The notes beneath the pieces were generated by a model that was not told the origin of the DNA, ran no database searches, and saw only the letters and a program-made list of their open reading frames with translations. A stretch of 64,000 bases of DNA from Acestrorhynchus altus (taxonomy: Eukaryota > Chordata > Actinopteri > Characiformes > Acestrorhynchidae), in assembly GCA_034509495.1 (NCBI GenBank), contig CM067503.1:6963615-7027614 (forward strand). The letters are read 5' to 3'. Below are positions 52,740-63,629 of this stretch, piece after piece (positions within the stretch are counted from its first letter, which is position 1; each line of letters opens with the position of its first letter). The position numbers and the translations under genes were made by a program.

Positions 52740-53335
52740 ACGCACACTCCTAACAGCTAGAACTACAATTGCAGAAGGTAGCCTACTTTGCAGAACCTTT
52801 CAGTTCTGCACAACTGGATACAATAATAAAAGCATGTGCAGACGTGGACGACAATAAAAGCTGACCAGGAGCTTTTGGTCCAGGCATTAAATCAGCATTA
52901 GCTTTAGTCAGTTAATACTTAGGCATTTCCTTATATTTTCCTGAATGCAGCAGCTTTTCATTCCATTAGGTGCCATTAAAGCAAAAAAAAAAAAGAAAAA
53001 AAGAAAAAGGCTGATTATTCAATCTGCATATTTAACTGCAGCAGTTTGGGAAAAAAACATTTCGTCATAAAAATACCTCGTAACTGTTTATTTTGTATTA
53101 TTTGCTGATGCTGAGCTGAAAATGAAGTAATTGTGATGAATTATTTGCAACGATTACACCGACAAAGATATTTACAATAAAACATCATTCAAAATACTTG
53201 ACAGTGGTCCAAATAAAATAAAAAAAGTATCTATTGATTTTGGTATTTATGTATGTATCAGTATCATGACTTTTATTGTGAAATCTGAGCACTGCGTGAG
53301 CAAACAGCCGCTCCCTTCTTCTATAAACCAATATC
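52740..53335. other. unassigned; A-rich tract 52983-53008
   Basis: Poly-A with G interruptions at 52983-53008, then AT-rich sequence. Nothing else seen. Confidence 0.4.
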
Positions 53336-53343
53336 TAGATCAG

Positions 53344-53351
53344 TGACGTCA
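53344..53351. promoter_or_regulatory. full CRE site
   Basis: Perfect TGACGTCA palindrome, the full CREB/ATF site. It may lie within the same dispersed repeat as 53425-53520. Confidence 0.45.
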
Positions 53352-53424
53352 TCAGCCCCACCCATTCTAGCTGATCAGTCGGAGTCTGCATGCAGGTTGA
53401 GCATGCACTAGAAACATGCACTGC

Positions 53425-53520
53425 TTTGGCATTTAAAGTGGGGTTTAATTCAGTTTGACACAAGTGACTTTTAGCTGTTTTCCACTATTTTAGCTCTTCC
53501 TGATAATTCATCACACAACG
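53425..53520 (-). repeat. unnamed dispersed repeat, copy 2
   Basis: ATTTAAAGTGGGGTTTAATT, CACAAGTGACTTTTAGCTGT and TTCCACTATTTTAGC are the reverse complement of the blocks at 16740-16845. 53540-54460 to the right is unassigned. Confidence 0.55.
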
Positions 53521-54465
53521 TTGCGACCACCATGGATAGACAGGGTAAGTTGTGTAAGCCTTTCTTAAGTGAAAGCAAGGAAAGGTGGCTGAGCAGATCA
53601 TAAATGGTCACAGCAACATACAGGAAAGAGATGATCTTAGACTTAATTCAGCAAATAAACAAAGGAAGGTCCATACCGGGTGTAGGGGGTGTTTAGAGTA
53701 TGGGGTGGGACATACTCTAAAATTTATCATTTTTCTGTATTGAGTTTGAATTTCTTCCTTCTCCTGTAACGTGACCATTCTTAACTCTTTTTGACTACAA
53801 TGGTGACTTGAAAAGCTAACACAACCTTTCCCAGTGAGAGGTGAACTCCCATTTTATAGCTCTGCATGAGTTCATTCAACAATACAGTTTAAGTAGAGCT
53901 CATAGAGTAACTGCTCCTCCTCTCAGGCTCTGAAATGACTCCCTGTTTATGTTTTAGGACATTCATGAATCATAAAGTGGAATTTAAACATGATCCTGAG
54001 GGCACTATGATCTCCCATAATGTACTCATAATTTATAGTAAGCGCTGTAGCTTCGTACCTGAGCTGAGTGTGGATCAGAATGCACTGCGACAGTGCAATG
54101 GAACGAGCTGGAGCCAATGACATTTGGTCATTTAACAGTTACGAGTTGCAGTACATTGTACATTTCACTTCATTTTCTGATGCAGTTTATTAATGAAGGG
54201 CTTATGTTTCTATAAAGCCTAACAGTCCAAGATTATTCCATGAACAGCAAAGTGCTGTTACTAACTCTAAGTCAGTACAGAGCTTTACTCATGACTCGGA
54301 CACTCGCGTAGTAGTATTACTACCCACAAAGTTCTGACCCGATACCCTCTAAAATGAACTTTTTCAGGGCTGTGAAACCGAGGTACTGACTTTAATTCAC
54401 AAGAGAACAAAAAAGTTAATTTTCTTACAAATGTGATTTAAGATGGTTTAACTTTGTAGCTCACA

Positions 54466-54620
54466 GGTGGCGCAACTGTCAAACTGTCAGCTTTTCAAGA
54501 AAGAGGAGACAGTAAATCTGAATCCCAGTAATGCCTCAGTGTTCCAAGGTCAGCTTTCCCATTCTGGAGATATCATGTGATAGAGTGAGTGGGAATGGAT
54601 TAGCAGTGAACAAACTGAGG
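54466..54620 (+). mobile_element. tRNA-derived SINE, decayed
   Basis: The head ACAGGTGGCGCAACTGTCAA matches the head of the 46480-46690 pair. ATCTGAATCCCAGTAATG is a decayed B box. The body has CAGTGTTCCAAGGTCAGCTT. The tail is unclear. Confidence 0.5.
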
Positions 54621-54624
54621 AAGA

Positions 54625-55000
54625 GGAGTAAACGCTGTGTAGTTCTCGAGTGAGCTCAATTTTAATTGTTGTTGATCCAATCATTTCAGTACCACAATAA
54701 ACATATTTAAACTTTTTACAGTAAATTTAGATTCTGCAGCCCAACCGGTCTGACAATCTGTAAGACTGCTAGCTTAATGGATGGATGTGCCAGATGTTTG
54801 GAGGGGGGGATAAACACCCCCCTGTCTTTCATCTGGCTAAATGATATTTGTTGTAGCAGGTCCCTGGTGTTGCCATAATATCATACTCACTTTTGACACA
54901 TATCACATTTTGCTTCATTGCTGTTTACTGAAGTGAAATAACTCCAAATGGTGTCTCATTTTCTTTCAACCATGACTAAATATGCACCAGCTTGCTGTGC
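54625..55000. other. unassigned stretch
   Basis: GGGGGGATAAACACCCCCC near 54805 is a short hairpin word. Nothing else recognised. Confidence 0.25.
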
Positions 55001-55004
55001 ACTA

Positions 55005-55085
55005 TTAAGAGTAAAGGTGCCAAAAAGGGTCTCTCCACCATAACACAGAAAAGGACACTTCTGGTTTCATAAAACTTGTAAAACA
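55005..55085 (+). mobile_element. family M element fragment
   Basis: ATTAAGAGTAAAGGTGCCAA, then AAAAGGACACTTCTGGTTTC, the same blocks as at 22846 and 58078. Confidence 0.5.
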
Positions 55086-55149
55086 TAAACATAAAACTTA
55101 TGTTGTACATCAGTGTGAAAAACCCTTAAATTAGTGGAGAAACATTTCA

Positions 55150-55560
55150 TCATCAAATCAAATTTATTTGTATAGAATTTTTTAAACTGATGTTTAGTCC
55201 AATCAACAACACAAAGCATAAAACCAACCAAAGGGTGACAGTGACAAAGAAAAACTCCTTCAGAACTGAAGGAAGAAACATTGGAACCACCCTCCTCTGT
55301 TCAAACAACTCATAGATTAAACACTGGACCACCACACGTCTGCTGTTCTGCTCAGATGTACTGTAATGACGATTGTTTGAAGGTGGACATAATATAATTA
55401 TACTAATAAGATAAGATAATATAAGATAATTAAGGTCCATGTAGAGTTCTACAGCCAGGTACAGGTTGGTGGGCACCTAGTTTAAAGCATGGTGGGTAGT
55501 TAATCCAAGTCCAGTAGCAGGATGGTGGGCAGCTGGTCTGAACATGTTGCAGGGGAGCCC
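55150..55560 (-). mobile_element. LINE 3'-end type interspersed repeat, inverted copy
   Basis: CAAATCAAATTTATTTGTAT, the classic outer edge of a very common fish repeat, is followed by AAAGAAAAACTCCTTCAG, GGAAGAAACATTGGAACCA and GATGGTGGGCAGCTGG. It is the reverse of the family at 15395-15590, here with its terminal part kept. Confidence 0.7.
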
Positions 55561-55639
55561 AAGGCCAGTCTCTCTCCTTTAAATCTGTGAAATGATCTTC
55601 AGTCTTAAATATGTAGTTTTACTTTTAGAGATTCTAAAG

Positions 55640-55765
55640 ACCAGTCATTCTCAAACCAATCCTCGAGGAGTCCAAAGTTTCTCACCTTGACTGGTGGTTT
55701 TAGAACAACTGCTTTTAGGCAACCAAAAGTGGTTCTTCTATGGCATGGATCCAAGAACACTTACA
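55640..55765 (-). mobile_element. family C end and family M fragment
   Basis: CAGTCATTCTCAAACCAATC with CTCGAGGAGTCC is a decayed outer end of family C. ACCAAAAGTGGTTCTTCTAT with CCAAGAACAC is an inverted family M piece. 55770-56370 has no feature. Confidence 0.45.
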
Positions 55766-56379
55766 GCACATTTTTGTTTGTCTTATTGGTTTATGGTATC
55801 AATAGGAAAGATAAGGATGCTGTATCAACACTTCAGCTTTGATATTCAAAAACTGATGCATCTCTAGCTGCTTGTCTTCAACACTGGCTGGTTCCAAGTA
55901 GTCATTAGAGGCCCTCATGGACAGACAGGTGATATGAAACAAAAGAAGAATGGGGCAGTCTGGAGCAAAGTTGGACCAGAAAGGCAAGTTAAAAAATGTC
56001 ATTTTATAGTTTTTAACTGGGGTTTTGTTAAAGAAATGATTCTAAATGTCTCCAAAATGAGAAAGTAATGAATTGGGGCAGAAAGACGCCTATTAAGAGG
56101 CCAGGGATCCTCTGCTGGAGCTTTGTGCTCATAATTAGCCAATTCTGTTACAGAATTTCATTACAGGAATGTATCTGCAGCCTTCAGTCTTTCAAAATAA
56201 AGGTCTGCATCCTTCATGAGGAGATCACGTGTTTAACATTAACATTAAGTTAAAGTGATGAAAATGGTTGAGGTCACAGTTAAAGAAAAATAAATGTCCA
56301 GCCTGTTCAGCTTTTAATGTGCAGAAACCTCAGCCCTAACTGACCTCTCCTACCATGTTCATGTGCTTTATGACCATCC

Positions 56380-56760
56380 CAGTTAAGGTTTGGTCACTTA
56401 AACGGATGGAGATATACATGGAGAAGGGGTGGACTGACTGGTGAAAAGAAGGATGACAGATACGCGTAAGTATGTAATTAAAAGGATGGAATAGATTCAC
56501 AGAGAGGAGGATGTGCGCACAGCTGGAGGGATGCATAAGAGGATGAGAAAATAGACATGCAGAGAGATAGATGGGTGACAGGCGTGTGAATGAACAGGTT
56601 CATGGACAGATATATGGATGTAGCAACTGCTAGATGGAAAAAATAATGGGTGGGTGAATGGAAGGATAGCTGGATTGGTGGATAGACAGATTCTCATATA
56701 GCAGACTGGAACAATGGATGGATGTAGAGATGAGTGGATGGATGGTTACTTATAGGGTTG
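56380..56760 (+). repeat. degenerate (ATGG)n tract
   Basis: GATGGA, TGGATGG and GGATGGATG words recur irregularly, densest at 56712-56748. It is an old, mutated tetranucleotide array. Confidence 0.65.
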
Positions 56761-56774
56761 GTCATATTAGCACA

Positions 56775-56862
56775 GCAGAGTCACCCAGACCAGGAATTGA
56801 ACCTCAGTCTCACACATACTGTAGTGGGGTAACTGTGGTTGGCTGTTGTGCCACACCAACCA
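56775..56862 (-). mobile_element. tRNA-derived SINE
   Basis: CACCCAGACCAGGAATTGAACCTC contains the reversed B box (GGTTCAATTCC on the minus strand, near 56793). GCTGTTGTGCCACACCAACC at the right is the reversed tRNA head (GGTTGGTGTGGCACAACAGC). It is a common fish SINE, not a tRNA gene. Confidence 0.65.
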
Positions 56863-56869
56863 GGACCAC

Positions 56870-57195
56870 CACACAAAGTAAAGAAATAAACAACGCAACG
56901 CCTTGCACCAACCTCACAGCACGAAGCTCAAATGTCTACTTTAATATAGTTACTTGTACGTTCTGCACCATTTGAGGTGGAATGGAAAATTCCAGTAAGA
57001 AGGTGGAGAATAACTCTTGCCATGTTGGTGCAGTTTACAGAAATCTCCACATTCTGAATGTACAGGAAGAAGTGTTACACTGAGGTTACATGGGTATCAT
57101 AAGAACAGCTTAGAGGGTGGTCTCACTTAGAGGTGCTGTAAATGACAAATCCCAAGGATTGTTTTTGAGAATTCCCTGCTTTAAGACCCCCCCGT
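56870..57195. other. unassigned stretch
   Basis: No feature recognised. Confidence 0.25.
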
Positions 57196-57198
57196 AAC

Positions 57199-57312
57199 TC
57201 TTAAAGGGCTCGTTAATGAGCTGATTAGTTGAATCAGGTGTGGTGGGAGCATGGAAAGCTCAAAGATATGCAGGGCAGGGGTGCCTCCAGGACCAGGGTT
57301 GAGAAACACTGA
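57199..57312 (+). mobile_element. family C non-autonomous element, terminal copy
   Basis: TTAATGAGCTGATTAGTTGA, ATCAGGTGTGGTGGGAG, TGCAGGGCAGGGGTGCCTCC and AGGACCAGGGTTGAGAAACA with CTG at the end: the well-kept right end of this fish element. Related to 17006-17117. Confidence 0.8.
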
Positions 57313-57319
57313 TTTTACT

Positions 57320-57910
57320 TTCTTTAATTGTTCTCTTCGACGACTTTAAATTTCTTTTAATTCCACGTCCTTCATTTTAAAATTGTCCTTAATTTTTATT
57401 GAAAAGATTCTTTAAGAAAGCAACTGAGTATGAAAGGTGGTAAAAAGGTAGTTGCCCTGCCTTGCTTTATGTTATGAGAGGTTAAATATCCAGAAGTCTG
57501 GCCAAAAACCCCAGCAGATTTCCACACTGTTTAGTGAATAACTAAGGAAAGACTAATATGTTGGGCATGGACTTTAAACAAGCACAAAGCTTAAACGAGC
57601 AAGTGTGTGGCTGATATAACCAGTACATTTGCATTGATTAACATGCTGGTGGGCTTTAGGAAGCGGGTTTGATGGACTAGTGGAATTCTCCAGTGGAGGT
57701 AGGTCACTCCCTCCCTAGATCTGATCGGTTCTTTGTCCGATTTGACATCAGATGGCCAACTTAAATCCAACTGAAGACAACTACAGAAAAAATAGTCTGA
57801 ACAATCAATAACGCAGAAAAGACCATGATATATTTTTTGCTGCCAGTTCATTCATCACCACACTGTAGATAATAGTTAGACGAGAATTATGAAAATGAGT
57901 AGATGCACTT
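57320..57910. other. unassigned stretch
   Basis: Nothing recognised. The 86-codon minus frame has no domain. Confidence 0.25.
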
Positions 57911-57917
57911 TTAACAG

Positions 57918-58065
57918 ATAAGATGGATGGATCAGCAAACAAATGGAAAACAATTGATGGATGAATCAATAAATTGATGACAGATAGGCAGTTGATGGAT
58001 AGATTGAATTAGTTGATGGTTGAATTAGTGGATGGATGTCATAGTGATGGATGGATCAGGAATGA
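57918..58065 (+). repeat. degenerate (ATGG)n tract, second
   Basis: AGATGGATGGATCAGC, TTGATGGATGAATC, TAGTGGATGGATG and GTGATGGATGGATC in AT-rich context. A third weak patch is at 58255-58310. Confidence 0.62.
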
Positions 58066-58077
58066 ACATATATACTG

Positions 58078-58165
58078 TTAAAAAAGGTACCAAGCAGGGC
58101 TCTTTGGGATGATGTCAAAGAAGAACCACTTTTGTTTTCCTAAAGAACCGTCACCAAAGTTCTTT
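58078..58165 (+). mobile_element. family M element fragment
   Basis: TAAAAAAGGTACCAAGC, AAGAAGAACCACTTTTGTTT and CCTAAAGAACCGTCACC are the standard blocks of this short element. 58170-58540 is unassigned. Confidence 0.6.
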
Positions 58166-58552
58166 ATAGATTAATACATAGATACAAGCTGAGAGCCATT
58201 TAGGATCCTATATATGTGAAGCTGAGCAAGTTGGGTAGTAGACGGAGAAGAGGGTGAATTGATGCACAGACCAAATCAGTGGATGGATGAATGAAGTAAT
58301 GGATAGGAAATAGAGGACGACCCAAGCTTCAGTGAGTGTCATCAGCCAAGCTATGTAGGACAGCAAGGTCACGACACTATAACAACCAAATCCACCTTTT
58401 CTGATCATGTGGGATTAACCTGGTCACCATGCGGCTTAGAGCAGCGTCCTCAAGCACTCAATTCAGCACCAAGACTTTCCAGACCTGGATACACAGTAAG
58501 GAGGTAAACAGAGCTGGACTGGCACCTGTGACACACAAACACATGCATATAT

Positions 58553-58554
<2 letters not shown>

Positions 58555-58594
<40 letters not shown>

Positions 58595-58745
58595 AATATG
58601 GGATTTGTTGTATATGTTTTGTTGCATAAATCTCATATATATTTTGAGCATCATTATTGTTACATACACTTAGATAGTGTATATATATATATATATACAA
58701 TCAGATACGTTTACCTATATACAATATATATGTAATATATATTAT
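58555..58745 (+). repeat. (AT)n microsatellites
   Basis: AT runs at 58555-58591 and 58680-58697, then looser ATATAT words to 58745. Confidence 0.92.
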
Positions 58746-58763
58746 TACATGTTTTTAAACATA

Positions 58764-59020
58764 TCAGCACAGCCCACACTAACACATCACCATGTCAGTG
58801 TGACCACAGTGCGGAGAATGACCCACCTCCCACATAATACCTGCTCTTTGGTCCTTTGAGGTCTTGACCGTTAAAGATCAGGGTGATAGGGGGCTCACAG
58901 AGGATGCAGAGAAACAGATGGACTACAGTATTCAATTTTAGAACTACAAAGTGCTCCTCTATGGTAGGCTGATACAATGGACACTGAATGTAGAAACAAT
59001 GTCATAATAACAAAGCCAAA
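58764..59020 (-). mobile_element. family B non-autonomous element, copy 5
   Basis: Inverted copy: CACACTAACACATCACCATG, CGGAGAATGACCCACCTCCC, AATACCTGCTCTTTGGTC, GATCAGGGTGATAGG, AACAGATGGACTACAGTA, CAAAGTGCTCCTCTATGGTA and GGACACTGAATGTAGAAACA, ending near AATGTCATAATAAC. Confidence 0.82.
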
Positions 59021-59044
59021 AATGGACCATCACAACCACGCATG

Positions 59045-59445
59045 ATGGCAACAGTCAAAACTAAAGCTGTACCAAGAGGCCTTCGAGCATCAAGTACAGC
59101 TCGGCTTGACCCACCGTCCCTCAAAATGCAACCAGAGTCTTTTCTGTTCTGGCACCAAAACGTTCAAACTCAGGGGGTCCGAACAGCTGAGTCACTCGCC
59201 TTTTTCAAATGCAGACTGAAGACCATCTGTTTCAAGTGTATTTAACTTTTATTTAAATTTTTATTTTATTTTATTTTATTAGTCCCCAATCTGATGTTTG
59301 TTTTCAACAGCATCTAAGTTTGAGGAATGTCTGGATTCTAGCCTCGTCTACTAGCTAAGGATATTTTCTGAGTGAACAGCAAAGCTCTTTTGTATGTCCT
59401 CTGAATAAGGGCATCTGCTAAATGCCGTAAATGTAAACGTAAACG
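59045..59445 (+). mobile_element. L2-clade LINE 3' end
   Basis: A forward frame reads V-P-R-G-L-R-A-S-S-T-A-R-L-D-P-P-S-L-K, then F-W-H-Q-N-V, then A-E-S-L-A-F-F-K-C-R-L-K-T, the C-terminal tail of a LINE reverse transcriptase. The 3' non-coding end includes CTGAATAAGGGCATCTGCTA and AATGCCGTAAATGTAAACGT: the stem-loop and ATGTAA tail shared by L2-clade LINEs and the SINEs they mobilise. The upstream part is missing (5' truncation). Confidence 0.72.
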
Positions 59446-59449
59446 ATTA

Positions 59450-59725
59450 ATCGGTGTATATAGTTTATATTGGGCATGATTTTTAGATATGTGTATTTGC
59501 CTTCATATAATGCACATTTCTGCACCAGTATAATCATTATACATAGGAGAATTTTGCATGAGCCATACAATGCAAATATAAGACAAGATGATTTCGTTTC
59601 TGGTATGGTTTTGGTTGAACTGTTCTGTAAGTCCCAGTCAGACGTCAGTGTTTTCTTGCATTTGCACAAACAGATGCCTCAGAGATCTCTCAATCTGTTC
59701 ATTTTTTGTCATTTCTCCACTTCAC
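59450..59725. other. unassigned AT-rich stretch
   Basis: Frames overlap on both strands; nothing recognised. Confidence 0.25.
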
Positions 59726-59729
59726 ACTG

Positions 59730-60080
59730 AGTTTCCAACTTAAAGTGAGCCTGTTACTTAGTGCCAGACATGCCGTTTGCCCACTATTGATCAAGCAGCT
59801 TAAGGCAAATGTAGCATTTAGAGAAGAGACAGAGATGGAGTTTAACAGAAAGCTAGTGTGCAGCACATTTCCCCGCCTTATTCATGTTCAAAGCTCACGC
59901 TTTAGAAAAAAGCCTCCAGAACAGAACAGTCCATCTTCACTTTTGGTGATGAGAAATAATAACAGCATGACCAACAGCAGCCATAATAAGGATCCTTCAG
60001 CTTCAGCCACACAGCTGTGGCCTTGATTACGAAGAAATGGTTTCCATCAGCCCATGAGTTCCTTCAAACCTATGTAAAGC
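59730..60080. other. candidate conserved non-coding element
   Basis: CCCACTATTGATCAAGCAGC near 59780, GGCAAATGTAGCATTTAG near 59802, CGCCTTATTCATGTTC near 59874, GCCATAATAAGGATCC near 59981 and CCTTGATTACGAAG near 60020. Long, complex, no repeats. A strong enhancer candidate. Confidence 0.4.
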
Positions 60081-60169
60081 TGGCATACATACCGTGGTAT
60101 CCGCAGTATGGATTCCATGGTTCCTGGGTGCGCAGGCTGGTCAGGGGTATGGAACTGATCTGGCCCGCT

Positions 60170-60332
60170 GCTTACGGCAAAGCTAAGTGAAAACCAAGCC
60201 ATGTGATCACTCTTAAGGAGAGTAGGCCACTGGGCTAATGTATTTACTCAATATAACCCAGCGAGCGCCAACGCAGAAAGAGCCAGAGAGAGGCGATCAG
60301 AGTGAGCAAGCCGATCTGAGCCTGTTAGTACT
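60170..60332 (+). other. scrambled 5S rRNA-like words
   Basis: GCTTACGGCAAAGCTAAG (60170-60187) begins like 5S rRNA and includes the AAGCTAAG of its internal promoter. GAGCAAGCCGATCT (60304-60317) and GAGCCTGTTAGTACT (60318-60332) resemble GAGCACGCCCGATCT and GGGCCTGGTTAGTACT of 5S. The pieces are out of register and the molecule could not fold as 5S. It may be a decayed 5S-derived SINE or chance similarity. Confidence 0.25.
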
Positions 60333-60356
60333 ACACAGTGTGAGGCCAGGCCAAAG

Positions 60357-60364
<8 letters not shown>

Positions 60365-60414
<50 letters not shown>
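60365..60414 (+). repeat. (GA)n microsatellite
   Basis: 25 GA units, with purine-rich flanks (60340-60450). Confidence 0.97.
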
Positions 60415-60419
<5 letters not shown>

Positions 60420-60664
60420 CAAACAAACGCGAGAAAGAGCGAGAGAATGAGTTACAGAAACAGAAGATTATGGTAATTACAGTCATTACAGGAGTGATAC
60501 TTCATGTAAATATATTTGGTGTGTAACCCCTTAGACCCTGTCGCCCACATCTGTTCATTTTTCTTTAGTACATTACTGTCAAAAATAATATCATAGGTCC
60601 TAAAATAGAACTTTTACCAAATAATAAACAATAATGTCTGCATATACTGTATATTGCATCCACC

Positions 60665-60687
60665 ATATATATATATATATATATATA
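60665..60687 (+). repeat. (AT)n microsatellite
   Basis: Eleven to twelve AT units. 60430-60660 has no feature. Confidence 0.92.
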
Positions 60688-60739
60688 AGCATATAAGGTG
60701 CATAGATATGATTCCGCTTCCTGATAGGGTATTAAAAAT

Positions 60740-60789
60740 GTGTGTGTGTATCTGTGTTAGTGCACGTGTGTGTGTGTGTGTGTGTGTGT
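60740..60789 (+). repeat. imperfect (GT)n microsatellite
   Basis: GT runs at 60740-60749 and 60766-60789 with a short interruption. Confidence 0.9.
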
Positions 60790-60973
60790 TTGAGAGTGGG
60801 GAGGTGGGGGGTTTAGATGAGTAAAAGCCCCGGGGCTGTGTATAGCAGGAGGGGCGCTGCTGGTTGTGGAGTTTGGGTCTCTTCCAGACATGGAGGAGAA
60901 TCTCACCCCCTGCTAGTACAGTATCCCGCCACCATCTGCCAAGGCCTGTCCCTGTCCAAATGCATCTCTGTCG

Positions 60974-60993
60974 GTCTGTCTGTCTGTCTGTCT
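60974..60993 (+). repeat. (TCTG)n microsatellite
   Basis: Five tetranucleotide units. 60795-60970 and 60995-61175 show no gene. Confidence 0.9.
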
Positions 60994-61173
60994 CATTTCC
61001 CAATAAACTTTCCTCCTATACATTTGAGAATCACACTTTGTACATCTGCAGTTACGCTCAGGATGTTCTGAACAGATGCTGTATGTACACAGCAGCCGTA
61101 GCTGTATTGTTAATATAGTGCATACAGCTTAATTGACATATGATCCTGTATGCTCATCGGCTTTCACTCATTT

Positions 61174-61176
<3 letters not shown>

Positions 61177-61222
<46 letters not shown>
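61177..61222 (+). repeat. (CA)n microsatellite
   Basis: 23 CA units. Confidence 0.97.
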
Positions 61223-61224
<2 letters not shown>

Positions 61225-61225
<1 letters not shown>

Positions 61226-61795
61226 ATCTCCCCAGCACCAGCCATGACTAACAGAGACAACACAGTGCACCGCACATGGCCTCACACTCCAGAACGACTG
61301 AACAATACCCACGGCCAACTGTGACCCACATCCGTGCACTCTCACGCATGCACACAAGCTTGCACAAGGGTGCTGCTTCGGTGGCTCCCAAACAGCCCTG
61401 GTGTCTCATGATATCAGCAAGACACACTTCAAAGTAGGTTCAACCCAACAAACCAGGACGGTTTGGTGATTTCCTTCGCTTTCCTCCACTGTATATCACA
61501 CGCAAGCATCACAATCACACACATGCGCAGTTCTGATCAGGGGTTGTGTATTATCTGTGGACAGTTGACCTTCACACAGCCTCTCTTTCACTCTTTCACA
61601 TTCCATACCCATCAGTTCAGAGGTGACTTTAGCCCACCTCCTTCAGTGAGGTCAAGCTGCTGCTGTCAATTACCACTTCCAACTTGTTATTCGGAGCTAG
61701 CGCAGTGTACGCTGATTATCCTGCGATTCCACGTCGGGCTATTTTGTTTCTGCTTTGATGTTCTGCTATTTGGGCCTCGTCCCCCAAGGTAGGCC
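61225..61795. other. unassigned stretch
   Basis: No repeat family or RNA gene. A 109-codon plus frame (61463-61792) has no recognisable domain. Confidence 0.25.
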
Positions 61796-61799
61796 CTTC

Positions 61800-62015
61800 A
61801 CTTCAAATCAAGGCATTTTCTTCCCCCACACACGCACTTAGCCAGAGCGATGCCGTCACTGTACGCAGAGTCTCCGTCATACTGGGAGGGAAATGGAGAA
61901 AGACGACTCCAGTGCATGCAGAGAAAGAGCTGCAGGAGAATTTAATCTGCCTGCTGACAAACAGCACCCGACTGCCAGTCATTCCACCTTAATGAAGCTT
62001 CTCAGAGAGAAAAGA
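61800..62015. other. candidate conserved non-coding element
   Basis: GAGAATTTAATCTGCCTGC near 61936 and CACCTTAATGAAGCTTC near 61986, with an even, complex composition across GAGCGATGCCGTCACTGTAC (61846 on). Repeat-free. 62020-62540 to the right is AT-rich and unassigned. Confidence 0.38.
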
Positions 62016-62544
62016 AAGCAGCTACTCATATTGCAGTATACTGAACATAAGAGGTTCAAGGTTTAAAGCACATGTTGTGCAGGATGTGCTCAGCATTTTG
62101 GTCAGACATTACAATTACACAATTACAAATACAGAAACCTAGAGTATCGTCCGATACCAATACTGATGTGATACTTTCCGTTTAAAAATGAGTGGTGAGT
62201 TCAGAGCTACCAATCCATATTTCTTGGAGTGAGATTTACACTGCTCCAGCACTGTGTAAATATTACAGTGTTCACTCCTATATCATCACTGTCTTCATTT
62301 CTCATCCTTTCCCTTTTTTGACATGATGTGCATTCGGCTGTTGTTCTATATATAGTACCAACATTTCACAATGGAATCAAATCTCTTTACACTGACTTCC
62401 ATAAGAAAATTCACAAGGTATTTTCCTCCTCCTGTTACCATATTGTAGATACAAGGTGTTCATCAGACATCATCTGTGCTTTTATTACCATTAAATTGCA
62501 ATGCTTAAAACAGGAACATCTTCATTTCCTGTGTGAACCATTCA

Positions 62545-62845
62545 GTGCGAGTTCCAAATCACTTTGTAGTCCAACTGTTTCTCCATATAGAGGCCCGGAC
62601 CCTGCAGGACCAGCACGGGGCAGGTAAAATGTGGTTGGTGGTTCACTCTCACCACTACAGAGACACCGAGATGGTGGTGGTGGTGTCAGTGTGTGTTGTG
62701 CTGGAATGAGCAGATCAGATGTTTAAACACTGTGTCCACTCTATTAGACATTCCAAATATTTGGTCCAGCTTGTAGATGTAAAGTCAGAGACAGAAGCTG
62801 ATCTGTTTCAGCACAGATTGTGTTGGTCATCTTCTAGACCAGGTT
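62545..62845 (+). mobile_element. family B non-autonomous element, copy 6, partial
   Basis: CAAATCACTTTGTAGTCCAA, CTGTTTCTCCATATAGAGG, CAGGACCAGCACGGGGCAGG, GATGGTGGTGGTGGTGTCAG, TGTGTGTTGTGCTGGAATGA, AAACACTGTGTCCACTCTAT and GTAGATGTAAAGTCAGAGAC. Left and right ends are lost. Confidence 0.8.
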
Positions 62846-62849
62846 TGTC

Positions 62850-63290
62850 AAACTTGCCCAGAAACACCTGCAGCCACACCAGCCCGTTTTGCTTTTGCTC
62901 CCTACCTGCACACAGGAAACCCGTCTTTACATAAGCAATTACATATGACATGTTGATGGTATGTAGGACACAATGCCCCTTTAAGAGGTGACCTATTTGG
63001 AAGACACTGTCCAGAAGAAACAATAGCAATTCACTCCAGGAAAATAGTTGGAGCCTCTGATCTCCTGAAGTAAATCCTAGTAAATCTAGGGGCACTGTTT
63101 GGGTAGGACATGTGACTGAGCACGTCACTGCATCATGCACTTAACGAGGTTTAATCACCGCAGCCTTTAATTGGACTAGAATTGGACAGAGCTTTTCCGG
63201 TAGAGACTGCCAACCCCATGCCAACCTAAACGTTAAGACTGCCCTAGAAACAGACCAGGGTAAATAAGACTACATACAGAGAGTACTATG
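62850..63290. other. unassigned stretch
   Basis: 63130-63190 (AACGAGGTTTAATCACCGC, GCCTTTAATTGGACTAG) is complex and could be regulatory. Otherwise nothing. Confidence 0.25.
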
Positions 63291-63295
63291 GCCTC

Positions 63296-63535
63296 AATTA
63301 CTGACACCCATTGCTGACACATATGTGCAAATGCACACACAGCTTGTCTAGTCCCTGTATAGAAGGACTCTCCGTAGCAGATAAACAGGAATCACTTGGC
63401 ACCACGTGATACCTAATGCCAGGCATAGACTAGAGGGCTAAAAAGCTGGGGCAGCAAAACTGTGTTCTCTTCTCTGGAATGATGGTTCTCCTTCCATACC
63501 GGAATGAGTTGGGGAGGCTGGCATCTTGGGATAGA
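63296..63535 (-). mobile_element. family A MITE, copy 6, inverted
   Basis: ACACCCATTGCTGACACATA, TGTGCAAATGCACACACAGC, TTGTCTAGTCCCTGTATAGA, AGGACTCTCCGTAGCAGATA, ACTGTGTTCTCTTCTCTGGA and ATGATGGTTCTCCTTCCATA are family A internal blocks on the reverse strand. The ends are lost. Confidence 0.82.
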
Positions 63536-63629
63536 CCACATACATTCAAATATCCTCCAAACTATTTATTTCATAATCGTTTTAAAGAGCTTTTCTCAAG
63601 CCCAGCCCTGTTCCTTTAAGGGTCCTCTC

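Noticed and set aside
60170..60332. 5S rRNA gene
   Set aside because: Only scattered words match, out of order, with unrelated sequence between. No complete gene.
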